A stretch of 64,000 nt of DNA from Hyphomicrobiales bacterium (GCA_002709005.1 PAPH01000049.1:1-64000), one strand, 5' to 3'; numbered from the stretch's first letter, positions 27,370-36,603 are shown. Made by a program: numbers and translations. The notes: generated by a model from the letters alone, not told the origin.

Positions 27370-27933
27370 TCAGGCCGCTTCGCGGTCCTCGTGCTTGCCT
27401 TCGAGCACTTCCTCGATGATCTTGCCGACGAAGGCATCGAGGTCGTCCGGGTTGCGGCTGGTGATCAGCGCCTGGTCGACGACCACTTCACTGTCTTCCC
27501 AGAGCGCGCCGGCGTTCTTCATGTCGGTGGCGATCGACTTGTAGGAGGTCGCCTTGCGGCCTTCGATCACGCCGGCTTCGATCAGCAGCCAGGGGGCGTG
27601 GCAGATCGCGGCGAGCGGCTTCTTGGTGTTGAAGAAGTCGTGCACGAACTTGACCGCGGTCTCGTTGGCGCGGAGAACGTCCGGGTTGATCTGGCCGCCC
27701 GGCAGCACGAGCGCGTTGTAGTCTTCCACCTTGGCGTCGGAGAGGGCGCGGTCGACCTTGACCTCGTTGCCCCAGTCCTTCTGGTCCCAGCCGCGGATCG
27801 ACCCGCTTTCGGGCGAGATCACCTCGACCGTGGCGCCGGCTTCCTTGAGCTTGTTGAGCGGGACCTCGAGTTCCGACTGTTCGAAACCGTTGGTGGCGAG
27901 AATGGCGATTTTCTTTCCGTCCAGTTTGGCCAT
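27370..27933 (-). CDS. DJ-1/PfpI family protein (YhbO/YraA-like)
   Basis: A 187-residue member of the PfpI/YhbO branch of the DJ-1 superfamily. The N-terminus KKIAILATNGFEQSELEVPL is characteristic, with the conserved glutamate. The nucleophile cysteine is in KPLAAICHAPWLLIEAG near residue 110, with the adjacent histidine of this branch. A C-terminal ALITSRNPDDLDAF closes the fold. Homologues help against electrophile or oxidative stress as deglycases or chaperones; that assignment in the literature is debated. AAGGAT precedes the ATG and a strong terminator follows. Confidence 0.92.
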   Translation of the reverse strand: MAKLDGKKIAILATNGFEQSELEVPLNKLKEAGATVEVISPESGSIRGWDQKDWGNEVKVDRALSDAKVEDYNALVLPGGQINPDVLRANETAVKFVHDFFNTKKPLAAICHAPWLLIEAGVIEGRKATSYKSIATDMKNAGALWEDSEVVVDQALITSRNPDDLDAFVGKIIEEVLEGKHEDREAA

Positions 27934-28177
27934 GATGAGAAATCCTTCCGTCTGGTCGTGATTGTTGTGGGTTGGCGGGGTGCGGACGCTCCCTGTCTTT
28001 GGGGCGTTTGTGCATCCTGTAGAACAACGAATGCGGGCCGGCTTGGTTGCGAAAATTCCGGCATCCCGGGGGAGCGGGCGGGAAGAGGCGGGTCCGGCGC
28101 GGCATTGATCCGGCGATCAATTTTTCTCATCGGTGCTTCGCTGTACTTCGCCGGGCGTTCTTCCTACTGTCCGCGGC

Positions 28178-29398
28178 ATGACAGCCCTCGAGACCCTCGA
28201 CAGCCGCTATTCCTGGACACGCCTGATGGTGACGCTGGCAATCGCCGCCGTGGCCAATGTCGGCATGTGGTCGATCATCGTCGTCATGCCGGGGATGGAG
28301 GCAGAATTTGCCATCACCCGGGCGGATGCGTCGCTGCCCTATACGCTCACCATGCTGGGGCTTGCCGCCGGCAGTTTCGTCATCGGCCGCGCGGTCGACC
28401 GCTACGGGGTGACGCTCGCCATCTGCGCGGCGGCGGTACTGTTGGCATCGGGCTATGTGCTGGCAGCCCTGGCGCCCGATTTCGCGTCAGTGGCCGGCCT
28501 TCATCTCCTCATCGGTCTGGGAACGGGGGCGGGGTTCGCGCCGCTGATCGCCGATATCTCGCACTGGTTTTCAAAGCGCAGGGGAATCGCCGTCGCCATC
28601 GTCGCCAGCGGAAACTATGTCTCGGGTGCGTTCTGGCCGGTTCTGTTGAGCGGCATCCAGGCCGAAAGCGGCTGGCGCAGCGTCTATTTCGCGCTCGCCG
28701 GCATCGCGCTGGTGGTGATGATCCCGCTGTCGCTTCTGTTGCGCCGCCGGTTGCCGGAGGAGGCGGCTGCCCACGCCGACAGTGTGCGGATCACCAACGC
28801 CGCGCGGGTCAACATCTCGCCGCGCAGCCTTCAGATCCTTTTGATGGCGGCGGGTATCGGCTGCTGCGTCGCCATGTCCATGCCGCAGGTTCATATCGTC
28901 TCGCTCTGCGCCGATTTCGGCTACGGCCCGGCGGTGGGGGCGGAGATGCTTTCGCTGATGCTGATCGGCGGCATCGGCTCACGGCTCTGCTCCGGCTTCA
29001 TCGCCGACAAGCTCGGCGGCCTGCGCACGCTGCTGATCGGTTCGACCCTGCAATGCATCGCGTTGTTTCTCTATCTCCCGTTCGACGGTCTGGCTTCACT
29101 CTATGTAGTGAGCCTCGTTTTCGGCCTCTCACAGGGCGGCATCGTGCCGAGCTATGCGATCGTGGTGCGCGAATTCCTGCCCGCCCGGGAAGCCGGCGCC
29201 CGGGTCGGCGTCGTCATCATGGCGACGATCCTCGGCATGGCCCTCGGCGGCTGGCTGTCGGGCTTCATCTACGATCTGAGCGGCTCCTACCAGCTCGCCT
29301 TCATCAACGGTATCGGCTGGAACCTCTTCAACATGGCGATCATCGGCGGCTTGCTCATCAAGTCGCGTCCGCGCCGCGGAGAGATGGCCCCCGCCTGA
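28178..29398 (+). CDS. MFS transporter
   Basis: A 406-residue major facilitator with about 12 predicted membrane helices in two halves. The loop between helices 2 and 3 has GRAVDRYGV, and the equivalent in the second half is GFIADKLGGLR. The central loop (about residue 200) is hydrophilic. The nearest look is to the monocarboxylate/oxalate-formate (OxlT-like) branch, but substrate is not determinable. I start at ATG 28178; no good ribosome site precedes it, and TTG/ATG codons upstream give no better one. It is convergent with the gene at 29416. Confidence 0.9.
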   Translation: MTALETLDSRYSWTRLMVTLAIAAVANVGMWSIIVVMPGMEAEFAITRADASLPYTLTMLGLAAGSFVIGRAVDRYGVTLAICAAAVLLASGYVLAALAPDFASVAGLHLLIGLGTGAGFAPLIADISHWFSKRRGIAVAIVASGNYVSGAFWPVLLSGIQAESGWRSVYFALAGIALVVMIPLSLLLRRRLPEEAAAHADSVRITNAARVNISPRSLQILLMAAGIGCCVAMSMPQVHIVSLCADFGYGPAVGAEMLSLMLIGGIGSRLCSGFIADKLGGLRTLLIGSTLQCIALFLYLPFDGLASLYVVSLVFGLSQGGIVPSYAIVVREFLPAREAGARVGVVIMATILGMALGGWLSGFIYDLSGSYQLAFINGIGWNLFNMAIIGGLLIKSRPRRGEMAPA

Positions 29399-29415
29399 GC
29401 GGAAGACGTCACCGC

Positions 29416-30039
29416 CTAATTGGTGGCTTTCTCAACGGTCAGTTCGCCGAATTCGTCGACGAATACCGTCCAGGTGTCGGGTTCGGGCAGCGACGGATCG
29501 GACTTGGCGTAGACGAAGGCCGAGAAGCCGGCCTGGCCGGATCCTTCCTGCACGATATTGGTGACGTAAGCGGGCTCGGCAGAGAATTCGCCGATTTCCG
29601 TGGTCATCTCGACCGTCGGACCACCATCGCCGAGCGCCATCTGCTGGAGATAGACGCGAGAGCTGTTGTCGGCCGCTCGGAGGGCGACGAGGCGGTAATA
29701 GCCGCGCCGCGCGGGCTCCGTGGTGTCCAGTTCTGTCGTGTCCTGTTTTGGGGCTGCCGGCTCGGCGGCGTCATCGGCCGGAGCCACGGTTTCGGCCGGC
29801 TCTTCCGTTTCGCTTTCTTCCGAGGGAGCGGGCGCTGCCGCCGATTCGCCGGACGTCGCTTCGGCTTCTTCTTCGGGGAGTTCCTCCCAATAGCCGCCGC
29901 TGACGACGAAGAGCAGCCGCTCGGAAATCGCCGTGATCTCCGTATCGGCGTCCTGCGCCAGGGAAGGCGCCGCCGGCGCGTAGAGCGCCGTGGCGGTTGC
30001 GAGGGTGAGGACTGCGAGCGAAAGGCGGAAACCGGTCAT
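29416..30039 (-). CDS. Exported hypothetical protein with acidic linker
   Basis: A 207-residue secreted protein I do not recognise. A signal peptide covers residues 1-28 (ending APSLAQ). Residues 28-50 (ITAISERLLFVVSGGYWEE) look folded, 52-110 are a Glu/Ala/Pro linker, and 110-207 form a probable beta-rich domain (GYYRLVALRAADNSSRVYLQQMAL, then TWTVFVDEFGELTVEKATN). GAGGAT lies before the ATG. It starts just seven bases after the NAD kinase stop, so the two are cotranscribed. Confidence 0.75.
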   Translation of the reverse strand: MTGFRLSLAVLTLATATALYAPAAPSLAQDADTEITAISERLLFVVSGGYWEELPEEEAEATSGESAAAPAPSEESETEEPAETVAPADDAAEPAAPKQDTTELDTTEPARRGYYRLVALRAADNSSRVYLQQMALGDGGPTVEMTTEIGEFSAEPAYVTNIVQEGSGQAGFSAFVYAKSDPSLPEPDTWTVFVDEFGELTVEKATN

Positions 30040-30046
30040 GGGATCC

Positions 30047-30811
30047 TCAATACTGGAATTGTTCGGCCAGAATGCGTTCGTTCAGCGAATGGCTGGCATC
30101 GGTTAGGATGCGCGCCAGCGAATCGGCGGACGCGGCGACATCGACCCGCAGCACCGATTTGACTTCCGTATGGTCGGCGACCGCGTTGACGGGCCGCTTT
30201 TCCGGTTCGAGGACCTCGATCGACACCGCGACCTTGTTGGGCAAAAGCGCGCCGCGCCAGCGCCGCGGGCGGAAGGCGCTGACCGGCGTCAGCGCGAGGA
30301 GCGGCGCCTCGAGCGGCAGGATCGGCCCGTGGGCGGAAAGATTATAGGCCGTCGAGCCCGCGGGCGTGGCCACCATCACGCCGTCGCAGACCAGTTCCTC
30401 GAGCCGCGTCTTGCCGTCGATCGAGATTCGGAGTTTCGCTGCCTGGTATGACTGGCGGAACAGCGAGACCTCGTTGATGGCGAGTGCTGTCGATACGCCG
30501 CCGTCGGCGGCGATGGTCTTCATTTCGAGCGGCCGGACGATGTTTTCCACCGCCGCGTCGATCCGTCCGGTGAGATCGATATCGGAGTAGTCGTTCATCA
30601 GAAAGCCGACGGAGCCGCGATTCATGCCGTAGACGTAGCGGCCCGAATCCATCTCGTCATGCAGCGTCTGCAGCATGAAGCCATCGCCACCGAGCGCGAC
30701 GATCACGTCGGCTTCCTCGCGCCGGACATTGCCGTAAAGCGCGACGAGATGAGTCGCCGCGGCCTCGGCTTCCGGGGTCGACGCGGAAATGAAATTGATC
30801 TTGCGGTCCAT
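30047..30811 (-). CDS. nadK: NAD kinase
   Basis: A 254-residue cytoplasmic enzyme that phosphorylates NAD to NADP with ATP or polyphosphate. The GGDG motif is at residues 41-44 ([12 protein letters not shown]), and the NE/D motif and substrate loop follow: [10 protein letters not shown], then AINEVSLFR and [25 protein letters not shown] start at ATG 30811 ([11 protein letters not shown]); a longer frame to 30868 lacks family residues. It is the first gene of a two-gene unit with the exported hypothetical protein. Confidence 0.96.
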   Translation of the reverse strand: MDRKINFISASTPEAEAAATHLVALYGNVRREEADVIVALGGDGFMLQTLHDEMDSGRYVYGMNRGSVGFLMNDYSDIDLTGRIDAAVENIVRPLEMKTIAADGGVSTALAINEVSLFRQSYQAAKLRISIDGKTRLEELVCDGVMVATPAGSTAYNLSAHGPILPLEAPLLALTPVSAFRPRRWRGALLPNKVAVSIEVLEPEKRPVNAVADHTEVKSVLRVDVAASADSLARILTDASHSLNERILAEQFQY

Positions 30812-30946
30812 TCTGAAAGCCTGCCTCCGATGCCGGCAGAGAATGGCCAAGCGATCGTCCGGATGCAACCGAAATGCGGTCGCCCGGACGTGTGGGAGAA
30901 CGGCGATGTCCGGCTGTAAGCGCGGGAGGGAAGGCGGGCAGGCTGG

Positions 30947-31324
30947 TTACGCCGTGCTCTCGTCAGCCTTCTGAAGCGTCAGACGCGATATCTGCGTGAC
31001 GATACCGGGGGGCAACTGGCGCTCGAATTCGAGTTGCAGCGTAAAATCGCCCTGCGTTCGGATATAGCCGAGAACCTTGGAGCCCAGACCGGGGAAAATC
31101 ACATAGGCGTCAACGAGAAAGCTCGGAAATCCGTCGCCGGAGGTCAGGCATCCCTCTTCGCTGATATTGATGAGCCAGCCGGTGATCCTGACGCGGTGGT
31201 CCTGTCCCTTGCGGCGGACGAGCATGAGGACGGGGCAGTGCGCATCGCGGCGGTAATAGACCCGCCGGCTCGGATCTTCCCCGAGCCTTGTCAGATTGTA
31301 GCGCTTCTGCTTCGATTCCGGCAT
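30947..31324 (-). CDS. PilZ domain-like protein
   Basis: A 125-residue protein that looks like a stand-alone PilZ domain, a cyclic di-GMP receptor. The arginine cluster RRVYYRRDAHCP near residues 20-31 and the N-x-S-x-x-G element (NISEEG, 53-58) are in the expected order; the rest is predicted beta barrel (VDAYVIFPGLGSKVLGYIRTQ). The first motif is not the textbook RxxxR spacing, so ligand binding is an inference. It is monocistronic, with an AT-rich promoter region between 31370 and 31415. Confidence 0.7.
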   Translation of the reverse strand: MPESKQKRYNLTRLGEDPSRRVYYRRDAHCPVLMLVRRKGQDHRVRITGWLINISEEGCLTSGDGFPSFLVDAYVIFPGLGSKVLGYIRTQGDFTLQLEFERQLPPGIVTQISRLTLQKADESTA

Positions 31325-31437
31325 TGGCGGTTCCGATACATGCCTCCGAATCCCCGGAATTCTCCGCTTGTCGGCTTAAAAATCACCTAAGTGTTATATA
31401 GCAAGTTTTACCTACCTGCGTGGAAAGGCCGTTTTCA

Positions 31438-31947
31438 TCAGCGGGCGAGAGCGTCGGCAAGCAGCGGCTGTTCGGTCAGGGCGGCATGCTGCTCGGGCAT
31501 GGAAGGCCTGTTGCCGCGCAGGATCGGATCGCGCTCGATGAGGCGGGCCTCGTTGAAATCCTTCTCGGCTTCTGCCTTCGCGTCGTCGTCGATCGAGGCA
31601 GTCACCGTTTCGTCGACGGCGGTTTCATTCTCTTCGTCTGCCGCACTGGCGGCCATTATCACACCGCTTCCGGCCGGAAGGCGCTCGAAGGTTGTGATCA
31701 TCTCGCCCGATGCGCTGACAGCCCAAGTGATCCCGCTGGCCTCGGCCTGAGCGCCAGCTGCGCAACCGCCCTTGAATCTCAGCCTCGTGTCCGCCGGAAA
31801 TGTTGCGCGAACGCTTTCCTCGGTGGAGCTGATGGCTGCGCGACAGGCATCGAGCGAGGCGAACTGGGCCTCCGTCGCCGTTGGGCGGCAGACGAGCCCG
31901 TCGGGGGAGCAAGCGAGAACGGTAAGAATGAATGCACTGGCGAACAT
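31438..31947 (-). CDS. Hypothetical exported protein
   Basis: A 169-residue protein that I do not recognise. It starts with a short hydrophobic segment (FASAFILTVLAC) that could be a signal with C13 as a lipobox-like cysteine, though it lacks a basic N-region. Four cysteines (13, 20, 35, 62) fall in the first third; the part FASLDACRAAISS resembles small periplasmic rhizobial proteins. The second half is acidic and probably disordered. TAGGAGG five bases before the ATG is a strong ribosome site, the best reason to believe the gene. Confidence 0.7.
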   Translation of the reverse strand: MFASAFILTVLACSPDGLVCRPTATEAQFASLDACRAAISSTEESVRATFPADTRLRFKGGCAAGAQAEASGITWAVSASGEMITTFERLPAGSGVIMAASAADEENETAVDETVTASIDDDAKAEAEKDFNEARLIERDPILRGNRPSMPEQHAALTEQPLLADALAR

Positions 31948-32067
31948 GACGACCTCCTATTGGTGATAGGAATGATCGTCGGTAACGATTGGTTCCGCTG
32001 TGCAACATCGCTCACGGCGAAATAAAAATCGCGTGGAGCAGGGAACAAATTGGCGGGTTGGGTAATG

Positions 32068-32142
32068 TGGCTCCCCGGGCCGGATTCGAACCAGCGACCG
32101 ATCGATTAACAGTCGATTGCTCTACCACTGAGCTACCGGGGA
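32068..32142 (-). tRNA. tRNA-Asn (anticodon GTT)
   Basis: On the minus strand the 75 bases fold as a cloverleaf: acceptor TCCCCGG/CCGGGGA, D-arm GCTC/GAGC, anticodon arm ATCGA CTGTTAA TCGAT with GTT, T-arm GCTGG TTCGAAT CCGGC, discriminator G and encoded CCA. All stems pair. No integrase or duplicated 3' end nearby. Confidence 0.97.
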
Positions 32143-32262
32143 CCGTTGCCTCGTCGAGGCGTGACGGGCGTATATCAAAAGGTTCTCGGATTTGCCAAGG
32201 CATTTTTGACAAAAATCCCGGGAACTTGTCCGCGCCGCGAACGAACCCCACCTTATAGGGCG

Positions 32263-32568
32263 ATGAAAACCTATTTTTCCTTCAGCCCGGCACGCTCCGA
32301 AATGACCGTATTCGGCAAGACCGTGTCGTTGCCGCGGGCGCGGGCGGGTCGAATGGCGGTGGGCGGGGCGCTGGTGGCCGGCGGCTGCCTGGGCTTTCTG
32401 CCTGTCCTGGGCTTCTGGATGATTCCGCTCGGTCTCCTCATCCTGTCGCAGGATGTGCCGCGCATCCGCCGCATGCGACGGAATTTCGCGGTGAGGGGAC
32501 GTCGCCGCGAGAGGGCGAACGGACCCTCTTCGTCGGAAAAGTCGGCACAGCAGCCGGAGCAGTCATAA
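32263..32568 (+). CDS. Small membrane protein, hypothetical
   Basis: A 101-residue protein conserved in appearance with rhizobial hypotheticals. A hydrophobic segment (residues 29-58, AVGGALVAGGCLGFLPVLGFWMIPLGLLIL) can form one or two membrane helices, followed by a very basic tail (RIRRMRRNF, RGRRRERANG), so the tail should stay cytoplasmic. A weak GGGCG lies before ATG 32263; the open frame extends to 32146 into the tRNA. It lies between two tRNA genes on the other strand. Function unknown. Confidence 0.7.
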   Translation: MKTYFSFSPARSEMTVFGKTVSLPRARAGRMAVGGALVAGGCLGFLPVLGFWMIPLGLLILSQDVPRIRRMRRNFAVRGRRRERANGPSSSEKSAQQPEQS

Positions 32569-32587
32569 GCGGATTTCGAGAAGATTT

Positions 32588-32661
32588 TGGAGGCCTCGCC
32601 CGGAATCGAACCGGGGTGCAAGGATTTGCAGTCCTCTGCGTAACCACTCCGCCACGAGGCC
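32588..32661 (-). tRNA. tRNA-Cys (anticodon GCA)
   Basis: On the minus strand 74 bases fold as a tRNA: acceptor GGCCTCG/CGAGGCC, anticodon arm GAGGA CTGCAAA TCCTT with GCA, T-arm CCCGG TTCGATT CCGGG, discriminator T and encoded CCA. It is downstream and antisense to the small membrane protein gene. Confidence 0.97.
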
Positions 32662-33046
32662 TCGCCGGAAAAGCCCTCGTGAAATCAGAGGTTTACGTTT
32701 TTCGCAAACCGGCCTGAACGAAGCGCTTGTTCCGGAGGCACTCAATAGTCGTTCCGATTTTTCGCCGCAAGAGGGCAAAATCAAAAACATTTCGGCGCGC
32801 GCTGCGGGAAACGGGTTGCAAGAGGGGCCTGGATGAAAGCGCCTGCTGCAGCGGCCCTCCGACGGTCGAATCGAGTGGTGCATGCCGGGCGAGGGCGCTT
32901 GCACTTGGCGGGAGCGCGTTCTAAGACGCGGACAGGTTTGCGGTACGACGTGCCAGGCGCGCGGACGACCGTGGGGCGACAATATCCGCGCCCCTGGAAC
33001 GGAAGTCACGATATCCGTATCCGGGCGCGTCAGTGGAGACGTTACG
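32662..33046. other. Intergenic region upstream of the PIMT-like gene
   Basis: About 385 bases. Open frames exist (for example 32833-33201) but have no ribosome site and no protein-like composition. It should contain the tRNA-Cys promoter on the minus strand and the PIMT-like/tolC promoter. Nothing else seen. Confidence 0.5.
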
Positions 33047-33721
33047 ATGGGAATGGATTTCGCAAGCGCGCGGCAGAAGATGGTGGACAACCAGATCCGC
33101 ACCACCGACGTTACCTCCCATTCGGTGCTCAAGGCCTTCCTGACCGTCGAGCGTCAGAAATTCGTGCCTGCCACCATGGCGGCCGTCGCCTATATCGATG
33201 ACGACCTGGAAATCGCTGCTGCCTCCGACGGGCGCCCGGCGCGTTACATCATGGAGCCTTCGCCGCTCGCCAAGCTGATGCAGCTCGCCGAGGTGAAGAA
33301 GACCGATCTCGTTCTCGAGGTTGGCTGCGGCACCGGCTACGCGGCGGCCCTTCTGTCGCTGCTTGCGGATTCGGTCGTCGCGCTTGAAAGCGATGAGGCG
33401 CTCGCCAACGCGGCAACGGATACGCTCAGCGAGAACGGCTATGACAATGTCGCCGTCGTCACCGGCGAGCTTGCAGCCGGATATCCGAGTGCCGCTCCCT
33501 ACGACGTCATTTTCGTCAATGGAGCCGTGGAGGAAGTCCCCACAGCGCTGACCGATCAGCTTCGCGACGGCGGCAGGCTGGTTGTGGTTGTCGGCACCGG
33601 CGGCGCGGCCCAGGCCCACATCTTCACCCGCACCGGCGACGACGTTTCCGGCAGGCCCGTTTTCAACGCCAGCGTCCGCCTTCTTCCGGGTTTCGAGCGA
33701 AAGCCTGAATTCGTATTTTGA
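33047..33721 (+). CDS. Protein-L-isoaspartate O-methyltransferase family protein (tolC-linked)
   Basis: A 224-residue SAM-dependent methyltransferase. The N-terminal ARQKMVDNQIRTTDVTSHSVLKAFLTVERQKFVP and PARYIMEPSPLAKLMQL match the PIMT family, and the SAM-binding loop is VLEVGCGTGYAAAL near residue 88. The C-terminal half (VRLLPGFERKPEFVF) differs from true Pcm. Another, more typical Pcm is encoded at 62477, so this is likely a paralogue with another substrate; the pairing with tolC is common in rhizobia. GGAGAC seven bases before ATG 33047 fixes the start. Confidence 0.9.
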   Translation: MGMDFASARQKMVDNQIRTTDVTSHSVLKAFLTVERQKFVPATMAAVAYIDDDLEIAAASDGRPARYIMEPSPLAKLMQLAEVKKTDLVLEVGCGTGYAAALLSLLADSVVALESDEALANAATDTLSENGYDNVAVVTGELAAGYPSAAPYDVIFVNGAVEEVPTALTDQLRDGGRLVVVVGTGGAAQAHIFTRTGDDVSGRPVFNASVRLLPGFERKPEFVF

Positions 33722-34032
33722 GTCGTTGAATATTCTCCGGCGTATAGTCACTATGCCGGAATGGGGAATTGATCCTGCCGCCTGTTTGTGGCGTTTGCGC
33801 ATTCTGTTGCCTTCCGGCAACTCACGATGTGTTTGTTTTTCGGCCCGGCTGATTAACCCATTGTGTTGCCTGGGTGGACTGCGCATATGTTGGCGGCCCC
33901 TACCGATTTTGGGGATGGCCTTTTTCGGGCTGTCGCCCGATAGGGCAGTCAAGTGTGTCCAGAGACGGTCCCGGCCGTCGAGCCTGAAATTAGTGCGGTG
34001 CGCCTGGCGCGTGCCATGTGGGGATATTTTCT
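33722..34032. other. tolC upstream region with several dyads
   Basis: About 310 bases without a gene. Three inverted repeats are seen: TCCGGC...GCCGGA with inner ATAGT/ACTAT (33736-33760), GTTGCC TTCC GGCAAC (33806-33821), and CGGGC TGTC GCCCG (about 33928-33941). The first is operator-like (a one-base centre and a two-base bulge); the second is a good RNA hairpin. Together they suggest regulated transcription or translation of tolC. Confidence 0.5.
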
Positions 34033-35367
34033 GTGATCAGATTTCGAAAACTGCTCATTGCCGTTGCTCCAGTGGCGGTACTGGCGCTCACACCCGCTTC
34101 CGCGGGAGCAGAATCTCTCTACGCGGCCATGGCCAAGGCCTATGAGAACAATCCTGATCTCAATGCCGCCCGTGCCGGTCTCCGCGCCACCGACGAGGGC
34201 GTCGCCATCGCCAAATCCGGCTACCGGCCGACGGTCGCCGCCCAGAGCGAGCTGACCTACACCAATACCGAAGGTGTCGAGGTGCGCACGGCCACTGTCG
34301 GCGTGTCGGTGACACAGACGCTTTTCGACGGTTTCCAGACCCGCAACAACGTACGCGCCGCCGAGGCCCAGGTGTTCGCCGGCCGCGAGAACCTGCGCGG
34401 AACCGAGATCGATATTCTGCTCGCCACCGCCGAAGCCTATGCCAACGTGATCCGCGACAACCAGATCGTCGCCTATCGCAAGCAGAACATCGCCTTCCTG
34501 AAGGAGCAGCTTTCCGCCGCCCAGGCCCGTTTCGACGTCGGCGAGAGCACGCGCACCGACGTCAGCCAGGCCGAAGCCCAGCTGGCGGCCGCGCGCGCCC
34601 TGCTGACCGCCGCCGACGCCCAGGCGAAAACCTCCGCAGCCGTCTACGCGCAGATCGTCGGCAGCGCGCCGTCGAACATGAAGGCCGTCTCCGTCCCGCA
34701 GCGGGTTCTGCCCAATTCCCTCGATTCGGCCGTCGCGCTGGGGCTGAAGGAACATCCCTCCATCCTCGCCGCTGAATTCGCCGTTGATGCCGCCGATTAC
34801 AACGTGAAATCGCGGGAAGGGGCCATGCTTCCCGGCGTCTCCCTCTCCGGCTCGGTCAACGAAACCGATACCGGCAACACGATCGGTCAGGTTCAGGCGC
34901 GGATCGCAGTCCCGCTCTACCAGGGCGGTCTGGTTTCCGCGCAGGTGCGGCAGGCAAAGGAAACGCTCGGTCAGCAGCGCATTCTCGTCGATACCGCGCG
35001 CCGCGCCGTCGAGCAGGCGATCATCGCCTCCTGGACGCAGATGGAAGCCTCGCGCGCCAACATCAACGCCAACCGCGCCCAGCTGCGTGCCGGCGACCTG
35101 GCCTTGAACGGCGTGGTCGAGGAGCGCCGGGTTGGCCAGCGCACCACGCTCGACGTCCTCATCGCCCAGCAGTCGGTGCTCGAGGCCCGTGAGTCCCTGG
35201 CCCAGTCCGAGCGCAATCTTGTCGTCGCCTCCTATTCGGTACTGGCCGCAACCGGCCGTCTGACGGTTGATCGCCTTGGGTTGCAGGTGGCGAACTACCG
35301 TCCGGAAAAGCATTACGAGGCAACCAAGGACCGCTGGTACGGCCTGCGCACGATCGACGGACGCTGA
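34033..35367 (+). CDS. tolC: TolC family outer membrane protein
   Basis: A 444-residue outer-membrane efflux channel for type I secretion and drug pumps. A signal peptide (LLIAVAPVAVLALTPASAGA) leads into ESLYAAMAKAYENNPDLNAARAGLRATDEGV, the characteristic first helical repeat; the structurally duplicated second half begins near residue 230 (DSAVALGLKEHPSILAAEFAVDAADY). The C-terminal half ends in RLTVDRLGLQV. GTG 34033 has GGGGAT eight bases before it; GTG 34018 in the same frame would add five residues. It follows the PIMT-like gene and precedes popZ, the usual rhizobial order. Confidence 0.95.
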   Translation: MIRFRKLLIAVAPVAVLALTPASAGAESLYAAMAKAYENNPDLNAARAGLRATDEGVAIAKSGYRPTVAAQSELTYTNTEGVEVRTATVGVSVTQTLFDGFQTRNNVRAAEAQVFAGRENLRGTEIDILLATAEAYANVIRDNQIVAYRKQNIAFLKEQLSAAQARFDVGESTRTDVSQAEAQLAAARALLTAADAQAKTSAAVYAQIVGSAPSNMKAVSVPQRVLPNSLDSAVALGLKEHPSILAAEFAVDAADYNVKSREGAMLPGVSLSGSVNETDTGNTIGQVQARIAVPLYQGGLVSAQVRQAKETLGQQRILVDTARRAVEQAIIASWTQMEASRANINANRAQLRAGDLALNGVVEERRVGQRTTLDVLIAQQSVLEARESLAQSERNLVVASYSVLAATGRLTVDRLGLQVANYRPEKHYEATKDRWYGLRTIDGR

Positions 35368-35581
35368 AGTCCGCCCCACGCGTGAAATGAACCTGGTAAA
35401 GGTCGGCGAGCTGCCGGCCTTTCTTTTTCAGGACCGGCGTCGGAGGCAGCGCCCTGGCCGGTCAATGTTGTGAATCAATGACTTTCCGCTTCCTCTCGCG
35501 ATTCAAATCCGGCGTGATCCCGAATATCATCGACTGATTCGGTGCCGTCTTTGGCGGTCCGCAGCGTAACGGAGAGTAGGC

Positions 35582-36403
35582 ATGGCACAGGCCGGCGCAC
35601 AACGCGAACCCTCGATGGAGGAGATTCTCGCGTCCATTCGGAAGATCATCGAAAACAACGATACCGATCGCGAGCAGCCGGCCGCCGCTCAGCAGGCAGT
35701 TGCCCAGCAAGCCGCGCCACGTCGCGAGCCCGCCTTCTCCGAAGTCGCGGACGCATCGAGAGCCGACCGGCCCCGGCTGCATCCGGAAGCTAAGGTCGCG
35801 AAAGCACCCGCCGCGCCGTCCGGAAACGGCGAGGATGCCGCCGGCGGCTCGCTGTCGCTTGCCGATATCGCCGCCCGCATGCGCAACGACAAGCAGGCGC
35901 CCGTCGGCACAGTGCTCGACGATTCCACTGTCCGCGACCTGCAGGATCTGCTCGACGACGACAATCTCGACTACGGCATGACGGTCGCTGACCGCAACGA
36001 GGACGGGTTGCAGGAAGTCGCCAGAGCCATCGCCGGAATGATGCCGGGTTTCGACGAGGAGGTCGATGGAGCGCAGGCAGCATCGGCAGAAAGCGCCGCG
36101 CCCGAGCCCGAGCCCGAAAATGACGCCGAGACGGGAGATCAGGGCGCGCCGGCCAAGCCGGCAGATGCCGGGTTGTCCGGCCTCGGGCAGCTTGTCTCGG
36201 TCGAAACGGGCGAGAAGGTCGCCCAGTCCTTCGCCGAACTCGACGCCGCACTTGCCGCCGGTTCACAGCGGAAGTTCGATGAGATCGCCGAGGAGTTGCT
36301 GCGTCCGATGCTGCAAAACTGGCTCGACGACAATCTTCCCACAATGGTCGAGCGGCTCATCCGCGAAGAGATCGAACGGGTCTCGCGCGGCACCCGCCGC
36401 TGA
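35582..36403 (+). CDS. popZ: PopZ family cell pole-organizing protein (DUF2497)
   Basis: A 273-residue protein. The N-terminal helix PSMEEILASIRKIIENNDTD is the conserved client-binding region of PopZ; about residues 30-200 are acidic, proline-rich and disordered; the C-terminal 90 residues (SVETGEKVAQSFAELDAALAAGSQRKFDEIAEELLRPMLQNWLDDNLPTMVERLIREEIERVSRG) are the oligomerising helices. In Caulobacter and Agrobacterium PopZ forms the polar matrix that tethers ParB-parS. GGAGAG precedes the ATG. It lies upstream of valS, as usual in rhizobia. Confidence 0.93.
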   Translation: MAQAGAQREPSMEEILASIRKIIENNDTDREQPAAAQQAVAQQAAPRREPAFSEVADASRADRPRLHPEAKVAKAPAAPSGNGEDAAGGSLSLADIAARMRNDKQAPVGTVLDDSTVRDLQDLLDDDNLDYGMTVADRNEDGLQEVARAIAGMMPGFDEEVDGAQAASAESAAPEPEPENDAETGDQGAPAKPADAGLSGLGQLVSVETGEKVAQSFAELDAALAAGSQRKFDEIAEELLRPMLQNWLDDNLPTMVERLIREEIERVSRGTRR

Positions 36404-36603
36404 GCCATCGGCTGTCGCGCGGTCCAGCCGCCACAGCGGCGGCGTATTCATCGCGTCAGATCGATGGTCTTTTCCATTCTCCCGGCGCGAGCCGAGGGGA
36501 TGGCTGCGGCATTCGCCCGTGTTGACACCCAACCGGCCATCCGGTTTACACGGACGCCAGTACGGGGCGCGAGCCTCCCATCACCGATCGGATATTCGTC
36601 GAC

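Noticed and set aside
32068-32661. The two tRNA genes as integration sites of a mobile element
   Set aside because: No integrase, no direct repeat of the tRNA 3' ends, and the sequence between them is one small core-looking gene.
32833-33201. A frame overlapping the start of the PIMT-like gene
   Set aside because: Arg-rich shadow of another frame; the real gene starts at 33047 with a good ribosome site.
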